A stretch of 64,000 bases of DNA, taken from Centrapalus pauciflorus. Lineage: Eukaryota > Streptophyta > Magnoliopsida > Asterales > Asteraceae. This document shows positions 10,204 through 22,081 of this stretch, piece by piece. The stretch lies in assembly GCA_020465985.1 (NCBI GenBank), contig JAANYP010004869.1, positions 1,178,001-1,242,000 on the forward strand, read 5' to 3'. Made by a program: the position numbers and the translations under genes. Below the pieces are notes generated by a model. The model did no database searches. It saw nothing but the letters and a program-made list of their open reading frames with translations, and had not been told where the DNA came from. How positions within the stretch are numbered: position 1 is the stretch's first letter; each line of letters starts with the position of its first letter.

Positions 10204-12968
10204 AGAGGTTCTTTTAAGATCTTAAAGATGGTGAGAACCTAGGAACCTTTTAGAGCCCTTGGATCAAAAGGGTATTTTTGTAATAAAAAATATTATCTTT
10301 CTCTCTCTACCTTTTTTATTATATGTCATATCTTTTTCACTTTCTCTCTCTTACTTTTTTTTTTTCATTTTCATATTATACTTTCTTTCATTAGAATTGA
10401 ATTTAATATTAAAAAAACGTTTTTTATAAAAAAAAATAACTTTTTTTCTATATAAAAAATTATTTAATTGCTAAAAAATTATTGTATTCTATATAGAAAT
10501 ATTAGTCTATATAGAATGTTATATAATTCTATATCTTTTTATGTAGATTAACATTATTATTCATAATCTATGTAGAATGTTATGTTTCTTATATATTTTA
10601 TATATTACCCGTTTATTATACAAATCTATGCCTTTTTTGTAGATTACCATTACTATTCATTGTGTTTTTGGTATATTTCATATTAGTTGCATACCAAGTG
10701 TTCGATAAAATGTCTAAATGAAATCTTATTTTTTTTGTTTCAATGTGTTTTTTGTATATTTTATCATTTAATCTACGTAGAATATATGATACTTGGCATT
10801 CTACACGACATTCTACCTAGATTGCATGACATTCTACGTAGATTGCATGTCATTCTACGTAGATTGAATGCCATTCTACGTATATTGAATGCCATTCTAC
10901 GTAGATTGCATGACATTCTACGTAGATTGTACATAGAATATGTTCGTCGATACTCTACGTAGATTGCATGACATTCTACGTAGATTGCATGTCATTCTAC
11001 GTAGATTGAATGTTATTCTACGTAGATTGCATGTTATTCTACGTAGATTAACAGTTTATTTCTATGTATTTTTTGGTATATTTTATATTAGTTGCATACC
11101 AAGTGTTTGATAAAATGTCTAAATGAAATCTTCTTTTTTTGTTTCAATGTGTTTTTGATATATTTTATCATGTAATCTATGTACAATATATGACATTTGA
11201 CATTTTACACGACATTCTACGTAGATTGCATGACATTCTACGTAGATTGAATGACATTCTACGTAGATTGCATGTCATTCTACGTAGATTGCATGTCATT
11301 CTACGTAGATTGCATGTCATTCTACGTAGATTGAATGTCATTCTACGTAGATTGCATGACATTCTACGTAAATTGTACATAGAATATGTTCGTCGATACT
11401 CTACATAGATTGCATGTCATTCTACGTAGATTGCATGTCATTCCACGTAGATTGCGTGTCATTCTACGTAGATTGCGTGACATTCTATGTAGAGTATCGA
11501 CGAACATATTCTATGTACAATCTACGTACATTGGACAGATTCATTTTCCATATTTTATAATTAAAATTATTTGTAAGATATTAGATTTATAATGAATGTA
11601 ATAGTTATTAGATGTTTTACATGATAATCTATGCTGATTACATGACAATCTACGTAGATTACATGATAATCTACATAGAATATAATACAATACTACTTGT
11701 AAAAAATCACACATAATCTATGTAAAATGTTATGTTTCTTATATATTTAATATATTTTTATGTTTCTTATACAATTCTATATCTTTTTATGTAGATTAAC
11801 ATTACTATTCAATGTGTTTTTGGTATATTTATCATGTAATAATCTACATAGAATATATGATAATTGACATTCTACACGACATTCTACGTAGATTGCATGT
11901 CATTCTACGTATATTGCATACCATTCTACGTAGATTGCATGTTATTCTACGTAGATTGCATGACATTCTACATAGATTGAATGTCATTCTACGTAGATTG
12001 AATGTCATTCTACGTAGAATGCATGACATTCTACGTAGATTGTACATATAATATGTTCGTCGATACTCTACATAGAATATGACATATTCATTTTTCATGT
12101 TTTATAATGAAATTATTTGTAAGATATTAGATTTATAATGATTGTAATAGTTATTAAATGTTTTACATGATAATCTACGTAGATTACATGATAATCTACG
12201 TAGATTAAATGATAATCTAAATAGAATATATTACAAGACTACTTGTAAAAAATCACACATAATCTATGTAGAATGTTATGTTTCTTATATATTTCATATA
12301 TTTTTATGTTTTTTTATACATTTCTATATTTTTTTTATGTAGACTAACATTATTATTCAATGTCTTTTTAGTATATTTTATATTAGTTGCATACCAAGTG
12401 TTTGATAAAATGTCTAAATGAAATCTTTTTTTGTTTAATGTGTTTTTGATATATTTTATCAGGTAATATACGTAGAATATATGATATTTGACATTCTACA
12501 CGACATTCTACGTAGATTGCATGTCATTCTACGTAGAATGCATGACTAACTACGTAGATTGTAAATAGAATATGTTCGTTAACATATTCTATACAGAATA
12601 AAAATATTCTATATAAACATATAATATTTCTATATAAAATACGTTATTTTTTTAGCAATTAAATAATTTTCTATATAGAAAAAATAAATTTTTTTTTATA
12701 AAAAACGTTTTTTTACTTTAAAAATCAAATCAATTATAATGAAAGAAAAATAAAATGAAAATGAAAAAAAGTAAGAGAGAGAAAGAGAAAAAGGAGATTT
12801 TTTTCTTCCAAAAATACCATTTTCACACATTTTCAAGATTCTCCACTATCAAAGTTCAAATAATTACAAACTTGCCATCCAATATATCAACCATTGATTA
12901 TCATTAATCCAATGACCATAAAAGGTTCTTAGGTTCCCACACTTTTTATGGTTCTTAGAAGAACCCTC

Positions 12969-12971
<3 letters not shown>
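10201..12971. mobile_element. TA-flanked foldback element B, 2.8 kb, with long inverted arms
   Basis: The left end reads GGGAGAGGTTCTTTTAAGAT; the right end is the inverted match ending GAAGAACCCTCCCC. The similarity continues inward (GGAACCTTTT, the CTCTCTCTTACTTT block, the AAAAACGTTTTTTAT block) for roughly 300 bp on each side (about 10201-10520 and 12600-12971). The core is four successive modules, each a conserved lead (ATACCAAGTGTTTGATAAAA, TGTCTAAATGAAATC) followed by a 21-bp satellite array. No protein-coding frame was accepted. Flanked by (TA)n on both sides, like A, D, E, F and G. Confidence 0.82.
10798..12550. repeat. 21-bp satellite arrays (ATTCTACGTAGATTGCATGAC) inside element B
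   Basis: Arrays lie at about 10798-11050, 11197-11510, 11868-12040 and 12489-12550. Units vary mainly at the last bases (GCATGAC, GCATGTC, GAATGTC). Each carries the palindrome CTACGTAG. Since 21 is a multiple of three, each array translates into false proteins of LRRMSCN or ILRRLHD repeats on either strand. Confidence 0.95.

Positions 12972-13054
<83 letters not shown>
12972..13054. repeat. (TA)n microsatellite between elements B and C
   Basis: About 41 TA units between the right end of element B and the next element-like end at 13055. Confidence 0.95.
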
Positions 13055-13059
<5 letters not shown>

Positions 13060-13360
13060 TGAGTTTCATGGAGTCCTAGTCATGTAGTCTCATATTAAAT
13101 GTATATTTTCATTACGATAAAATGATCTATTTAATGCAAAAGTGCAATATACACATCTTTTAAGTGAAAAAATGTTCTATTTAATGTTCATTACGATAAA
13201 ATGTTCTATTAAATGTACATGTTCATTACGATAAAATGAATCATTTACAACGACTTTACATTTTTTTATTGTAATTAATTTCAGATGATTTAAACTCTTC
13301 GAACGTAATGTATTATTCAACATGTGTATATTGCACTTTTGATTAAATAGATCAAATGTG
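13055..13360. mobile_element. TA-abutting foldback-like element C (right end not found)
   Basis: Starts directly after (TA)n with GGGTTGAGTTTCATGGAGTC, resembling the ends of A, D and F. Inside is an inverted pair: GATCTATTTAATGCAAAAGT at 13124 and its complement near 13321-13353, both running on into GCAATATACACAT. Repeats of TTCATTACGATAAAATG also occur. No matching right terminus was seen, so the extent is approximate. Confidence 0.5.
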
Positions 13361-15315
13361 AAATTAGTGAAAAAATATTGGTATTAGTAATTACTATTAC
13401 ATTCAATGGTATAACAGGAAAATATTGAAATTAGTAAAAAAAAAATCCTATATCTTCAAATTAAAAATAACATTAATATGGCTAAAAGGTTAAATAACTG
13501 AAGTCTGAAAATCATGCCTGATGTCAAAAGTTGACCTCAAGATTTGAAATTAAAAAGCTCTTAATGTGATCTTCACTTCCTCTTAATTTCAGATGTATCA
13601 ACCTCGTAACTTTGAATGGAAACAAACAACATACAATAAGTTTATATCTGAAATTCAGATTTTAGAACTTTTTAAGAAGTGTGTTAATGCAAACAAACAG
13701 AGCGTAAATGTTCAATTCATATGATTTTATTTTTTAATTATATGTGAACCAACAAGCATTTATTTTTTGTTTTGTATTAGTTTGTTTTAACCTTATTGAT
13801 CATGGAATACATTTGAATAATTTTCTATTAATTAATTTATTTATGTAAGTAATGAACTCCAACACAATTTATATATTTTGTAATAATAAATCATATATAA
13901 CAATTTGATTGAGTAATAACTAATAAGGCTCAACAAATTTATTCAACTAGTAATTAATAGACCATGAAAAGTACCCAAAGAACGTGCTCAAACAAGTTAA
14001 AAAAAAAAAAAAAAAGAAGATAAAACAAATTACTAATCATAAGAATTAATGTTGGAAATAGCAAAAGCTAAAGAATAATGATTTGGTGTTTTGTTTCAAC
14101 ATTAGAATGGTTTTTAATTACATGCATGGGACACTGCCATGGGTTATCAAACTGATAGGAATGGGCTTTTAACGACATGTTTTGTTTTAACTTATTAATT
14201 AGTTGGGCTTATAATTATGAGTTATGAGATTGAAATAATATATGGCATTATTAAAAATGAATAATCATAGCATTAAATATGTAGTATTTAATATATCTAT
14301 TAGCACACACAATTAGAAATTAAAAGCACGGATATTATTTATTTTGTGTATCTAAAAGACTAGTTTTGCTACTACTAATGTAAACTCATGAGTCATGACC
14401 CTCTTAGGTTAAAGGGCGGGGGCATGACAAAGGCACAACTAACAAATTTGACAAACACCGTCGCTACCTTTGGTATGGCATGACATGGATGTCATTTCGG
14501 CACCCCAATGCTAATCTCCCTCTCTTCCTTTACCCTCAAACCCTTTGATACACACACACATAAATGGGAAGCTAAATGTATTTTGAGAAGTGTGAGAAGC
14601 AATGTGATTCATTCTTTTACATATTAATTCACTATTTTCTAAATATATAAATAATATCATAAATTCCAGATTAATTCACTATGTTCATAACGATAAAATG
14701 TTTAATTTCATGTAAAAATGTAATATACGTATGTTTAAAATTACATTATGATTAACTAGTTCACGTAAATGTACAAACGAAGTCTATGTATATGTTCATT
14801 CATTTATTTAAATGAACAAAATTTTATGTTCATGTTCGTTCGTTTAATAAATGTAGGAACATAAATTAACTTCCTGACAAAGTTCGTTTACAGCTACTAA
14901 TTATTGACAAAGTCCAAATTTTTTAGAAACATTTTAAACCAAATGCTAGAGATCTTTAAAGTGCATGAAGAAAAAATTTTGTTCATTAAGATTCAATCCA
15001 TTTCTGTGTTGTGAATCTCCAATAGGTATTACCAAGCGAATTTTAATTAAAACTCTTGGATTTGTGAATCCTCTTAATTCATGTTTTGTTGTATTCTTCT
15101 TCCTCGGAAAAGTGAAAACTATATATTGGTGACCTATTCTTGGGTCATCTATAAATTCATCTTTGCTTGTATAAAAAAAAAAAAAAAAAGAAACAATCAA
15201 TGGACTACTTACTGGTGGGTATGATTTTGACAATCAAATTCGGTTCAGTGAAATATGATGTTTATTTTTGGTTATGCCAAAGCCACATTTCAATTAAAAT
15301 TAATTACTAATGAAG
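13361..15315. other. AT-rich spacer; possible remnants of element C family
   Basis: No gene recognised. Around 14660-14740 the words GTTCATAACGATAAAATG and GTAATATACGTATG echo element C, suggesting an old relative. An open frame near 14946-15233 on the minus strand has no recognisable domain or supporting structure. Confidence 0.4.
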
Positions 15316-15484
15316 TTTAGCTCATTCGGTACGAGGGTGATATGCAAGTGAGAGGTCACAGGTTTAACTCCCGTCGGAGACAAATTGAAATTTAGGTGGA
15401 GAAAGTAAGTTCTGAAGCGTCCACGTGAGGCAAAAATGGTACTTTAGGACTAGTAATATATAGGTTTGTTTACCGTTAAAAAAA
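15316..15484 (+). mobile_element. tRNA-derived SINE
   Basis: A head with RNA polymerase III promoter boxes: A box TAGCTCATTCGG at 15318-15329 and B-like box GGTTTAACTCC at 15361-15371, at normal spacing. This is followed by a tRNA-unrelated body and a short A tail after GTTTACCGTT, an ending common in plant SINEs. A second, truncated relative lies at 36513-36627. A target duplication was not clear. Confidence 0.7.
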
Positions 15485-15917
15485 TTAGAAATTAAATAAA
15501 TTTTAGACGGCTCAATGTTACATCATTTATTACACAAATGAAAATGAAAACGAAGTCGGTTTGATGTATCGTTGAAGGATGTAACCCCACAACATGCGGA
15601 GTCTCTGTCAATCATGTATTGAAATTGTTTTGTCGTAACGGCAGGAAGAAAACCAGAAATGTTATTCATGTAGCGACAAAATAGCAATTGCTCGAAATAA
15701 CGGATACAATCAATCACTCCATTCAAGAAATATATATTATCCAAAAAGAAAAACAAGATAGGAGTCAGTCAACTTGGTCATGGGTTGAAGAATCAATTAA
15801 AGTGGATGAATCTCTGCAAAAAGATAAATTAAAATCAACCAACAAACAAACCCACCCAGAAAGGAAAAGCTAGGATCACATATTAATTAATGTGTTTAAT
15901 GGAGTAGTAGGATATGG

Positions 15918-16508
15918 TCAAGTAACCAAGTAAATGGGCATGGGGGTTCGGGTTTCATCTCCATCTTCATTTTCATGGATGTTGAATTCAGTGAGATTAA
16001 TGTAGGGTACGTGGAGGTCACCTTTTGTTGCGGGTGTGAGTACTGGTCGGGTACGGTGGTAAGGTGTGGAAGACCCGTTTCTGCTATCGGATAAGTAGAC
16101 GGGTCCAGAGACGGCACGGACTCCATAGAAGCAGTGTAGATTTTCGTCGGTGTTACTGCGTATGCTGCGTTTGAAGAAGTGGAAGGCGTTCTTCCACCAC
16201 CAACGTTTACGGCTCTTTTTGATCTTCTTGCTGGAGTCGTCTTTGGAAATGGGTTTTTGAAGCTTGAAATGCAGGTGGTTGACATCAATGGCGGATCTGG
16301 ATGAACAACTTTCACGTTTATGCTTCCTGCCTTCTTCCAGCACCTGCAAAATCAATCCCATGAGACTTGTATAATTTGTTAATCACTAACTGTTCAAGGA
16401 AGGAATATATTGAAGAAAGGGAACCTGAAAGTAATCGATTTGAGGGTCGAAGCCATAGTCGCTGAAATGTTGAGGTTGATGAATTGAAAAAATGGGGGAA
16501 TTGTTCAT
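15918..16508 (-). CDS. Uncharacterised plant protein, 2 exons, 169 aa
   Basis: Exon 1 is 16508-16425 (28 codons, starting MNNSPIFS and ending DPQIDYFQ) and exon 2 is 16343-15918. The junction is GT-AG in phase 0, and the joined frame gives 169 residues ending MPIYLVT. Visible features are a basic cluster with three tryptophans (KKIKKSRKRWWWKNAFHFFK, about residues 69-88), a Ser-rich stretch before it (CSSRS) and an acidic patch near the end (HENEDGDE). There is no signal peptide or membrane helix. I have an impression that similar short proteins occur across eudicots but cannot name the family or its function. The alternative start at 16361 would drop the first exon and begin inside intron 1, so the two-exon model is preferred. 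Confidence 0.7.
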
Positions 16509-17048
16509 TTTTTTCAAAATTAATCACACAAAGTCAGAGAGAGTGGGGACTGGGTGATGTTGTTACTCGCTCACTCAATGAATGAAATGAATTAGGAGAA
16601 AGGACATGGAGGTTTTAAATGCACCATATTTTGATGGGTTATTTAATTTAATTTACTTATTTTCTATATTTTTCATTTGTTCATGTATACAGATTTTCCT
16701 AGTATAGTTGATATTGTATTTAAATTAAATCTGTCGGAGCTTCAGTTTTTATATAAGTGTAAAATAACATTTAAAAAACAGATAAGTTTTTAAAATGTAT
16801 TCTGAAAAAATAAGATAAAAAGTATTTTTGTAATTTTATTAAGAATAAGCTGAAGCTTGTCCCAAAACTACTTAGGTATGTTTGGTTTTACGTTATGATG
16901 TAGATTATTAGTTGATTATGTTACAATAACATAAATAAATGGGTTAAGGTACTTGGATTACATTCATTAATAGATGATTATTTGCGCTTATAATTAATTC
17001 TACCAAACTTTTTCATAAACTAAAAAATGTATATTATTTTCTAAATAA
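16509..17048. other. 5' flank of the 169-aa gene and AT-rich spacer
   Basis: Presumed promoter side of the minus-strand gene. From 16870 there is MITE-like sequence (TATGTTTGGTTTTACGTTAT) without a clear second end. Confidence 0.4.
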
Positions 17049-17266
17049 GAGGGTGTTTGGATTTGCATCTGAAAAGTGTTGTAGCATTTTGAAAAACTAA
17101 TAATCAGATAGTAAACAACAAACTAAATATTTGATAATTGTGATAGCAAACAAAACTCTAAATTAAACACTAAATTTTTTACAACACTTTTTATTACAAC
17201 TATTATCTGATTATTAATTTTTAAAACGCTGCAACACTTTTTCAATTGCAAATTCATTCACCCTCT
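17049..17266. mobile_element. Foldback MITE, about 218 bp
   Basis: Left arm starting GAGGGTGTTTGGATTTGCAT and right arm ending GCAAATTCATTCACCCTC are inverted copies. The match extends about 65 bp inward through AAAAGTGTTGTAGCATTTT and ATAATCAGATA. A related right half occurs at about 19480-19650 (CCAAAACGCTACAACATTTT). Confidence 0.75.
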
Positions 17267-17674
17267 AGCTTCTCGTTAAAGAGCTTATAGTTATGTTTAG
17301 TTGTGAAGAAATCATTTTATGAGTTTTTAATAAAACTAAAATTGAGAAGGTTCTTTAAAAAAAATATCTTTTAAGAAAGAAAATGTGTTCAAAAACAGTT
17401 TATATTAATTTTTCAGATTTTATTTTAACCAACCCAAATCCATCTCTCTCTACACTCATGTTCTCTCCCTCTCTGGAAGCTTCACCATCCACAACCTACA
17501 AGGCTTCCTACCACCACCGCCGTTCGACCAATGAGAACCACCATGACCACCACCACTCCACCAACGATAACTGCCATGACCACCATGCTCTCTCTACACT
17601 CATTTGATTCGCACCACCTCCTTCCTTCTCTCTCTTTCACAATGAAGGTTTATGTGTCTATGTATGTGTAATAT

Positions 17675-18395
17675 GGTTCGAGAGAATATCGCTCATTATG
17701 TAGCGCATCAGAAGGTACTAGCTATAAAAAAAACACTTTTTAAATTTTTTTTTTGATAAACAGTTTTTAATTAGGGTTAATTACGTCAAAAGATAATCTA
17801 TTGCTACTGTTTTTTCAATTTAGGTAACATACTAAATTTTTTTTTCTATTTGAGGTAACTCACTTTCAAATTAAGTAAATAAAGGTAATCGTATCGGATT
17901 GAAATGTAAAAATATCTGACATGATAGTTTCTATATCCAGTCATCAGTTTTTTAATTTCTAATATTGCTTAATTATTTTTAAATTTGCTCAAAATAGCAA
18001 GGTATTATCAAAAAATACTTTTAAATTGCACAAAATAGTGCACATTATATAACAATTAAACTGTCATTTCTGTAAAAAAAAATAGTGACTGGACAAATAA
18101 ATTGTCACGTCAGTAATTTTTACCTTTCAATCTGATATGGTTACCTTGATTGACTTGATTGGAAAATATGTTACCTTAATTAGAAGAAAAATTAGTATGT
18201 TATCCAAATTGAAAAAACCGTAACAGTATATTACCTTTTGACGCAATTAACCCTTTTAATTAACATTATAAAAATGATATATAAATTTCACATACATTCA
18301 ATGTGAACGTACACTTACATAATTTTGCATATATGTGAACGTACCTTTATGTGATGCAAAATTTCATGCATGTAGAATGTGTAAATATGGTGATG
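17675..18395. mobile_element. Truncated relative of foldback element G, interrupted by a MITE
   Basis: Starts GGTTCGAGAGAATATCGCTC and continues TAGCGCATCAGAAGGTACTA, closely matching the left end of element G at 58844. After the nested insertion at 17774-18253 the similarity resumes (AAATTTCACATACATTCA, TATGTGAACGTACCTTTATG) and then fades near 18395 with no right terminus. The right part is therefore lost or diverged. Confidence 0.7.
17774..18253. mobile_element. MULE-type MITE, 480 bp, with 9-bp TSD
   Basis: Long TIRs: left GGGTTAATTACGTCAAAAGA running about 60 bp to AGGTAACATACTAA, right its inverse ending GACGCAATTAACCC. The flanks are TTTTAATTA at 17765-17773 and TTTTAATTA at 18254-18262, an exact 9-bp duplication, which is typical of Mutator-like elements. 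No coding capacity. Confidence 0.88.
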
Positions 18396-18747
18396 TGTCT
18401 TTCATCGATAATGAACTTTGGAATGAAAACTGAAAGTGAAAACCTCAAAAACAACAAATATCAGTTTTCAAAGTTTAGATACGAATTGAAAAAACTGAAA
18501 ATACTCGTTTTAGGTGAAACTAGTGAAAAAAACTAAATTCAAAAATAAAGTCATTTCCATAAGCTGACGAGAAAAAAGTCATCGGAACTAACTTATGAGT
18601 TGAAACTTTTAATAACAATTAGTTTAAGATCTCATAAGCTCACATAAACTGCGTGTCAAAACATATCTATTAGTCTATTTTACCCTTATTATAAAGGGAC
18701 AAAAGTAATATTAAGAGTAAAATAAATAATATATGTATATGAAGTTG

Positions 18748-19044
18748 CAGGGCCGTCTCATGGATTTTAGAGGCCCTGTGCTTGTGATTACAATATAGTC
18801 CCTTAAGTATTTTAAATAGTAAATTTGTTATTTTGAGACTCAATTTTAATAGGTAAATTCGAGTTCGTGAATAACAAAAAAACTGACTAGTGAGAAATTA
18901 AAATAAATAATACGAACCAAACTAAATTTGACATGAACACTAGAAATTTTTTATTGGTCTAAATATAGATTTTTATTATAGCAGGCCCTACGAAATTGGA
19001 GGTCATGTGCAGTCGATCCTTTCGCACACCCTAAAAGCCACCTG
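18748..19044. mobile_element. hAT-type MITE, 297 bp, with 8-bp TSD
   Basis: Begins CAGGGCCGTCTCATGG and ends AAAGCCACCTG. The flanks TGAAGTTG (18740-18747) and TGAAGTTG (19045-19052) match exactly. Related to the element at 22082-22334 (shared GGCCCTACGAAATTGGAGG-like block). Confidence 0.85.
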
Positions 19045-19052
19045 TGAAGTTG

Positions 19053-19789
19053 TTATGTATGAATGAAAGTATCTCTCAATAACAAATAAGTATACACTAT
19101 GCAGTGTGGCATAAAAGTTACATGGTCATGAAATGGAAATGTGTGTAAAGAATAATAAATGAGATGCGTATTTGGGGGTCGTGAAGTCATTAAATGAATG
19201 AGGAGGAGAGCGACCTTCTTCACACTTGCATTATTTATTACACTTTGTAATTAGTCCTTTCACGTGTGTTACAAACATCTCTCCCTAATTTATTTATTGC
19301 TCTGCCTTTATATTTTTTCCATTTTTTTTCCCTTTTTCTAGACATTAAAGTGTTTGGATTGCATACGTTAATAAATGATTATTTGTGTTTATAGTTAATC
19401 CTGTCATATTTTTTCATTAGTTAAAAATTATAGCTTATTTGTTTAATAAGTGATTATTTTGTCATTTTACAAGTTAAAAACTAATCCAAACACTTTAAAA
19501 ACCGATTATTTGATAATTATCATAACAAACAGCAGAAGTTAAACTAAACACTACATTTCCGGCAGCACTTTTTGTTACAGCTATTATCTGAATTTAGTTT
19601 CCAAAACGCTACAACATTTTTTAAAACGCAAATCTAAACACCTCTAGGTGAACCACTATTTTAATTTTTTTTTCTTAAGTAATAAGTATTACTAAATAGA
19701 AAATATATAGGGTATAAAATAAGCATAGCATAATAATAGTATTTCATCTTACAATGTTTGATCTGATTTCTTTTACTCTATAATCTATA
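19053..19789. other. AT-rich spacer with a half-MITE
   Basis: No gene recognised. About 19480-19650 matches the right half of the MITE at 17049-17266. Confidence 0.5.
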
Positions 19790-20192
19790 CTAGTTTATTA
19801 CCTGCGTATTATGCAGATATTTTTAACATCTATAATATATAATAAATTAAAAGGTACAGATATAAATATTATTTTTTAAACAAAATTATATAACAGTGAA
19901 ATTATTATTTATTATAACCTATTAATTTTATATATATCTAAATATATATAAATAGTAATTATTTTTTAAAACTTTTATTATATTATATTATAGTTAATAA
20001 GTTAGTAGACTATTATATTATTTGTTTGATTTGATTTGAATTTAACAATAGATTATATTATATTTGGATAGATATAATTTAAATTTCTTTATTATTTTAA
20101 AAAATTATATATGTCACGTGTCGATTCATGTTGATGACATGTGGCTTCACAAGAAATGAGTATAGTTACTTTTTATTAATATTTATTATAGA
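19790..20192 (-). mobile_element. Non-autonomous Helitron, 403 bp
   Basis: Read on the minus strand it starts TCTATAATAAATATTAAT and ends GTAATAAACTAG, preceded by the hairpin CTGCATAATACGCAG. The flanks are A on the 5' side and T on the 3' side. This is the TC...CTRR structure with a 3' hairpin and A/T target of Helitrons. Confidence 0.75.
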
Positions 20193-20366
20193 TTACATTT
20201 TTACAATGCCTATACATTTAGATGTTTACATCAAAGCTATTTCTACTTTTTCTTGTTGCAGAATTTGTTCTAATTCCATTCAGTTTATTTTTATAAATAA
20301 AGCTAAAACGTAGGCAACTGATTTTGAGTTTCGATAGTCATCCAGCAAGCATAGGTGCAATATCTA

Positions 20367-21207
20367 TCTATTCTATTATATAAGTAACTAGATGTCACAT
20401 GGCATCTCGATAGAGCGCCAATTGACTTAACATGAGATTGTCACGTGTACCTAACATATTTCTATTTAATTTGTTGTTTAAAATTTGTTTTTTCCAATCT
20501 ATAAATACTATTAAACAATTAACTAAAATGCCACTTGTAATTATATTATGTTGCAGCTTATCATCTTTAATTATTAACATGTGTATTTTATTACCTATTT
20601 TTAAATATAATTAACATAAATTTAATAATTAAATAAAACTATATAAACAACTAACAATATTTCACATAAATTTTCTCCATCATTTAATTTGAAGTGATAA
20701 AGTGATAAAACAATTTTTCACACATAAATTGGAGGCAATCTAAAGTAATTTATTTTACTTACAATTTGATATAATTTAAATTTCTTTAACTTACAATTTT
20801 GAGTACCCATAAATCTATAATTTATTTTTACTTACAATTTGATATAATTTATTTTTCCTTGCAATAACTTTTAATAGGAAGCAATCTAAAGTAATAATTT
20901 CTATTTATCAATACATATTAGTCCACACTTTTTTAAGCGCTCATAAATCTATAATATAAATAAATCATCATATGTAAGATTTTTCTTTAAATAAACACAT
21001 GTCACAACTACTTTTACTTATCATATCAAAATCTAATTTAAAATTCAATTCAAATCAAATGAATTCAAATTTAAACTACATAATTTAATATTAAATCAAC
21101 TAAAACTTAATAAACACTCATGTTTATAATTATGTTATATATCTTTAAAAATATTTATTTTAATTTTTTTTTAATTATCCCATGTTTTAGCATGGGTAAT
21201 AACCTAG
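20367..21207 (+). mobile_element. Non-autonomous Helitron, 841 bp
   Basis: Starts TCTATTCTATTATATAAG after an A and ends CATGGGTAATAACCTAG before a T. A hairpin CCCATG-loop-CATGGG sits just upstream of CTAG. No Rep/helicase frame. Confidence 0.78.
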
Positions 21208-22081
21208 TTATGCTATAAAAAGGAAATATGTGGTCTTGAAGTCGTGTTTGTAAGCACAAGTACAATAAGATCATCCGTTCAATACCTCAATATATCTATA
21301 GAACTTATGATATCAGTCCAACTACAATGTCTTTAATTCAAAACTATCATAATTCAACCTACCTAGTAGCCTAGTCCAATTAATTTTCTATTAAGAAAAC
21401 AATTACATCATAGAAGGTCATGTTTGATGCACACATGCATTATGAAACTTATAATTTTTAAAATCCTATTATCCGATAAATTACATTTGCCAAACAGTGT
21501 TTTCTAAAACTTCTAGAAATACAGACTCTTAAAACAACATACTACCTCAAGTAGTTTTTAAAAACTAACTAGAGTTGATGACATGCATATTAATTTACAA
21601 AATTACCTTTTAATTAAGTATATTTTAGTTTGGTTGTGTATTTACGTCTTTTTACATTTTCTAGCTCCAAATATAATTTATCAAACACACATACATTAAT
21701 ATAAGGTTCATTTATCAGCTGAATAGTTTTTGTTAAGTGATACAATTAATCATATGTTGCTTGGAAAATGGGAAATGAGACTTATATGCCATTCAAAGTC
21801 TTTTCCAAGTTTTACGTTGGACAAATAAATCTCATTGATTCCTATTGCTTATTTAACAAAACAATTTCGAAAGATTTACTTCAACAATCAATTTTTATTA
21901 GTTATGAAGTCGTTTTAAGTTTATCTATCATTCATTTATATGCTTGGTGAAGTATAAAATTAACCTATATGGTTGATATAATAAATCACCTCAAAATCTC
22001 AAATTTACTTATTGAAATTAGGTTTTATAATGACCAGCTCACAAGAATTTCTATTTCATACTTTTACAAATTCCAACAAAC
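21208..22081. other. AT-rich spacer; no gene seen
   Basis: Nothing recognised beyond AT-rich sequence between mobile elements. Confidence 0.4.

Noticed and set aside
10798..11050. Possible CRISPR-like array
   Set aside because: The 21-bp units are contiguous with no unique spacers, and the host is a eukaryote.
10687..12098. Open frames of ILRRLHD or NLRRMSC repeats on both strands
   Set aside because: They are translations of the 21-bp satellite, open only because 21 is divisible by three.
14946..15233. Minus-strand 95-codon frame
   Set aside because: No recognisable domain, homopolymer-encoded Phe run and no promoter or splice context.
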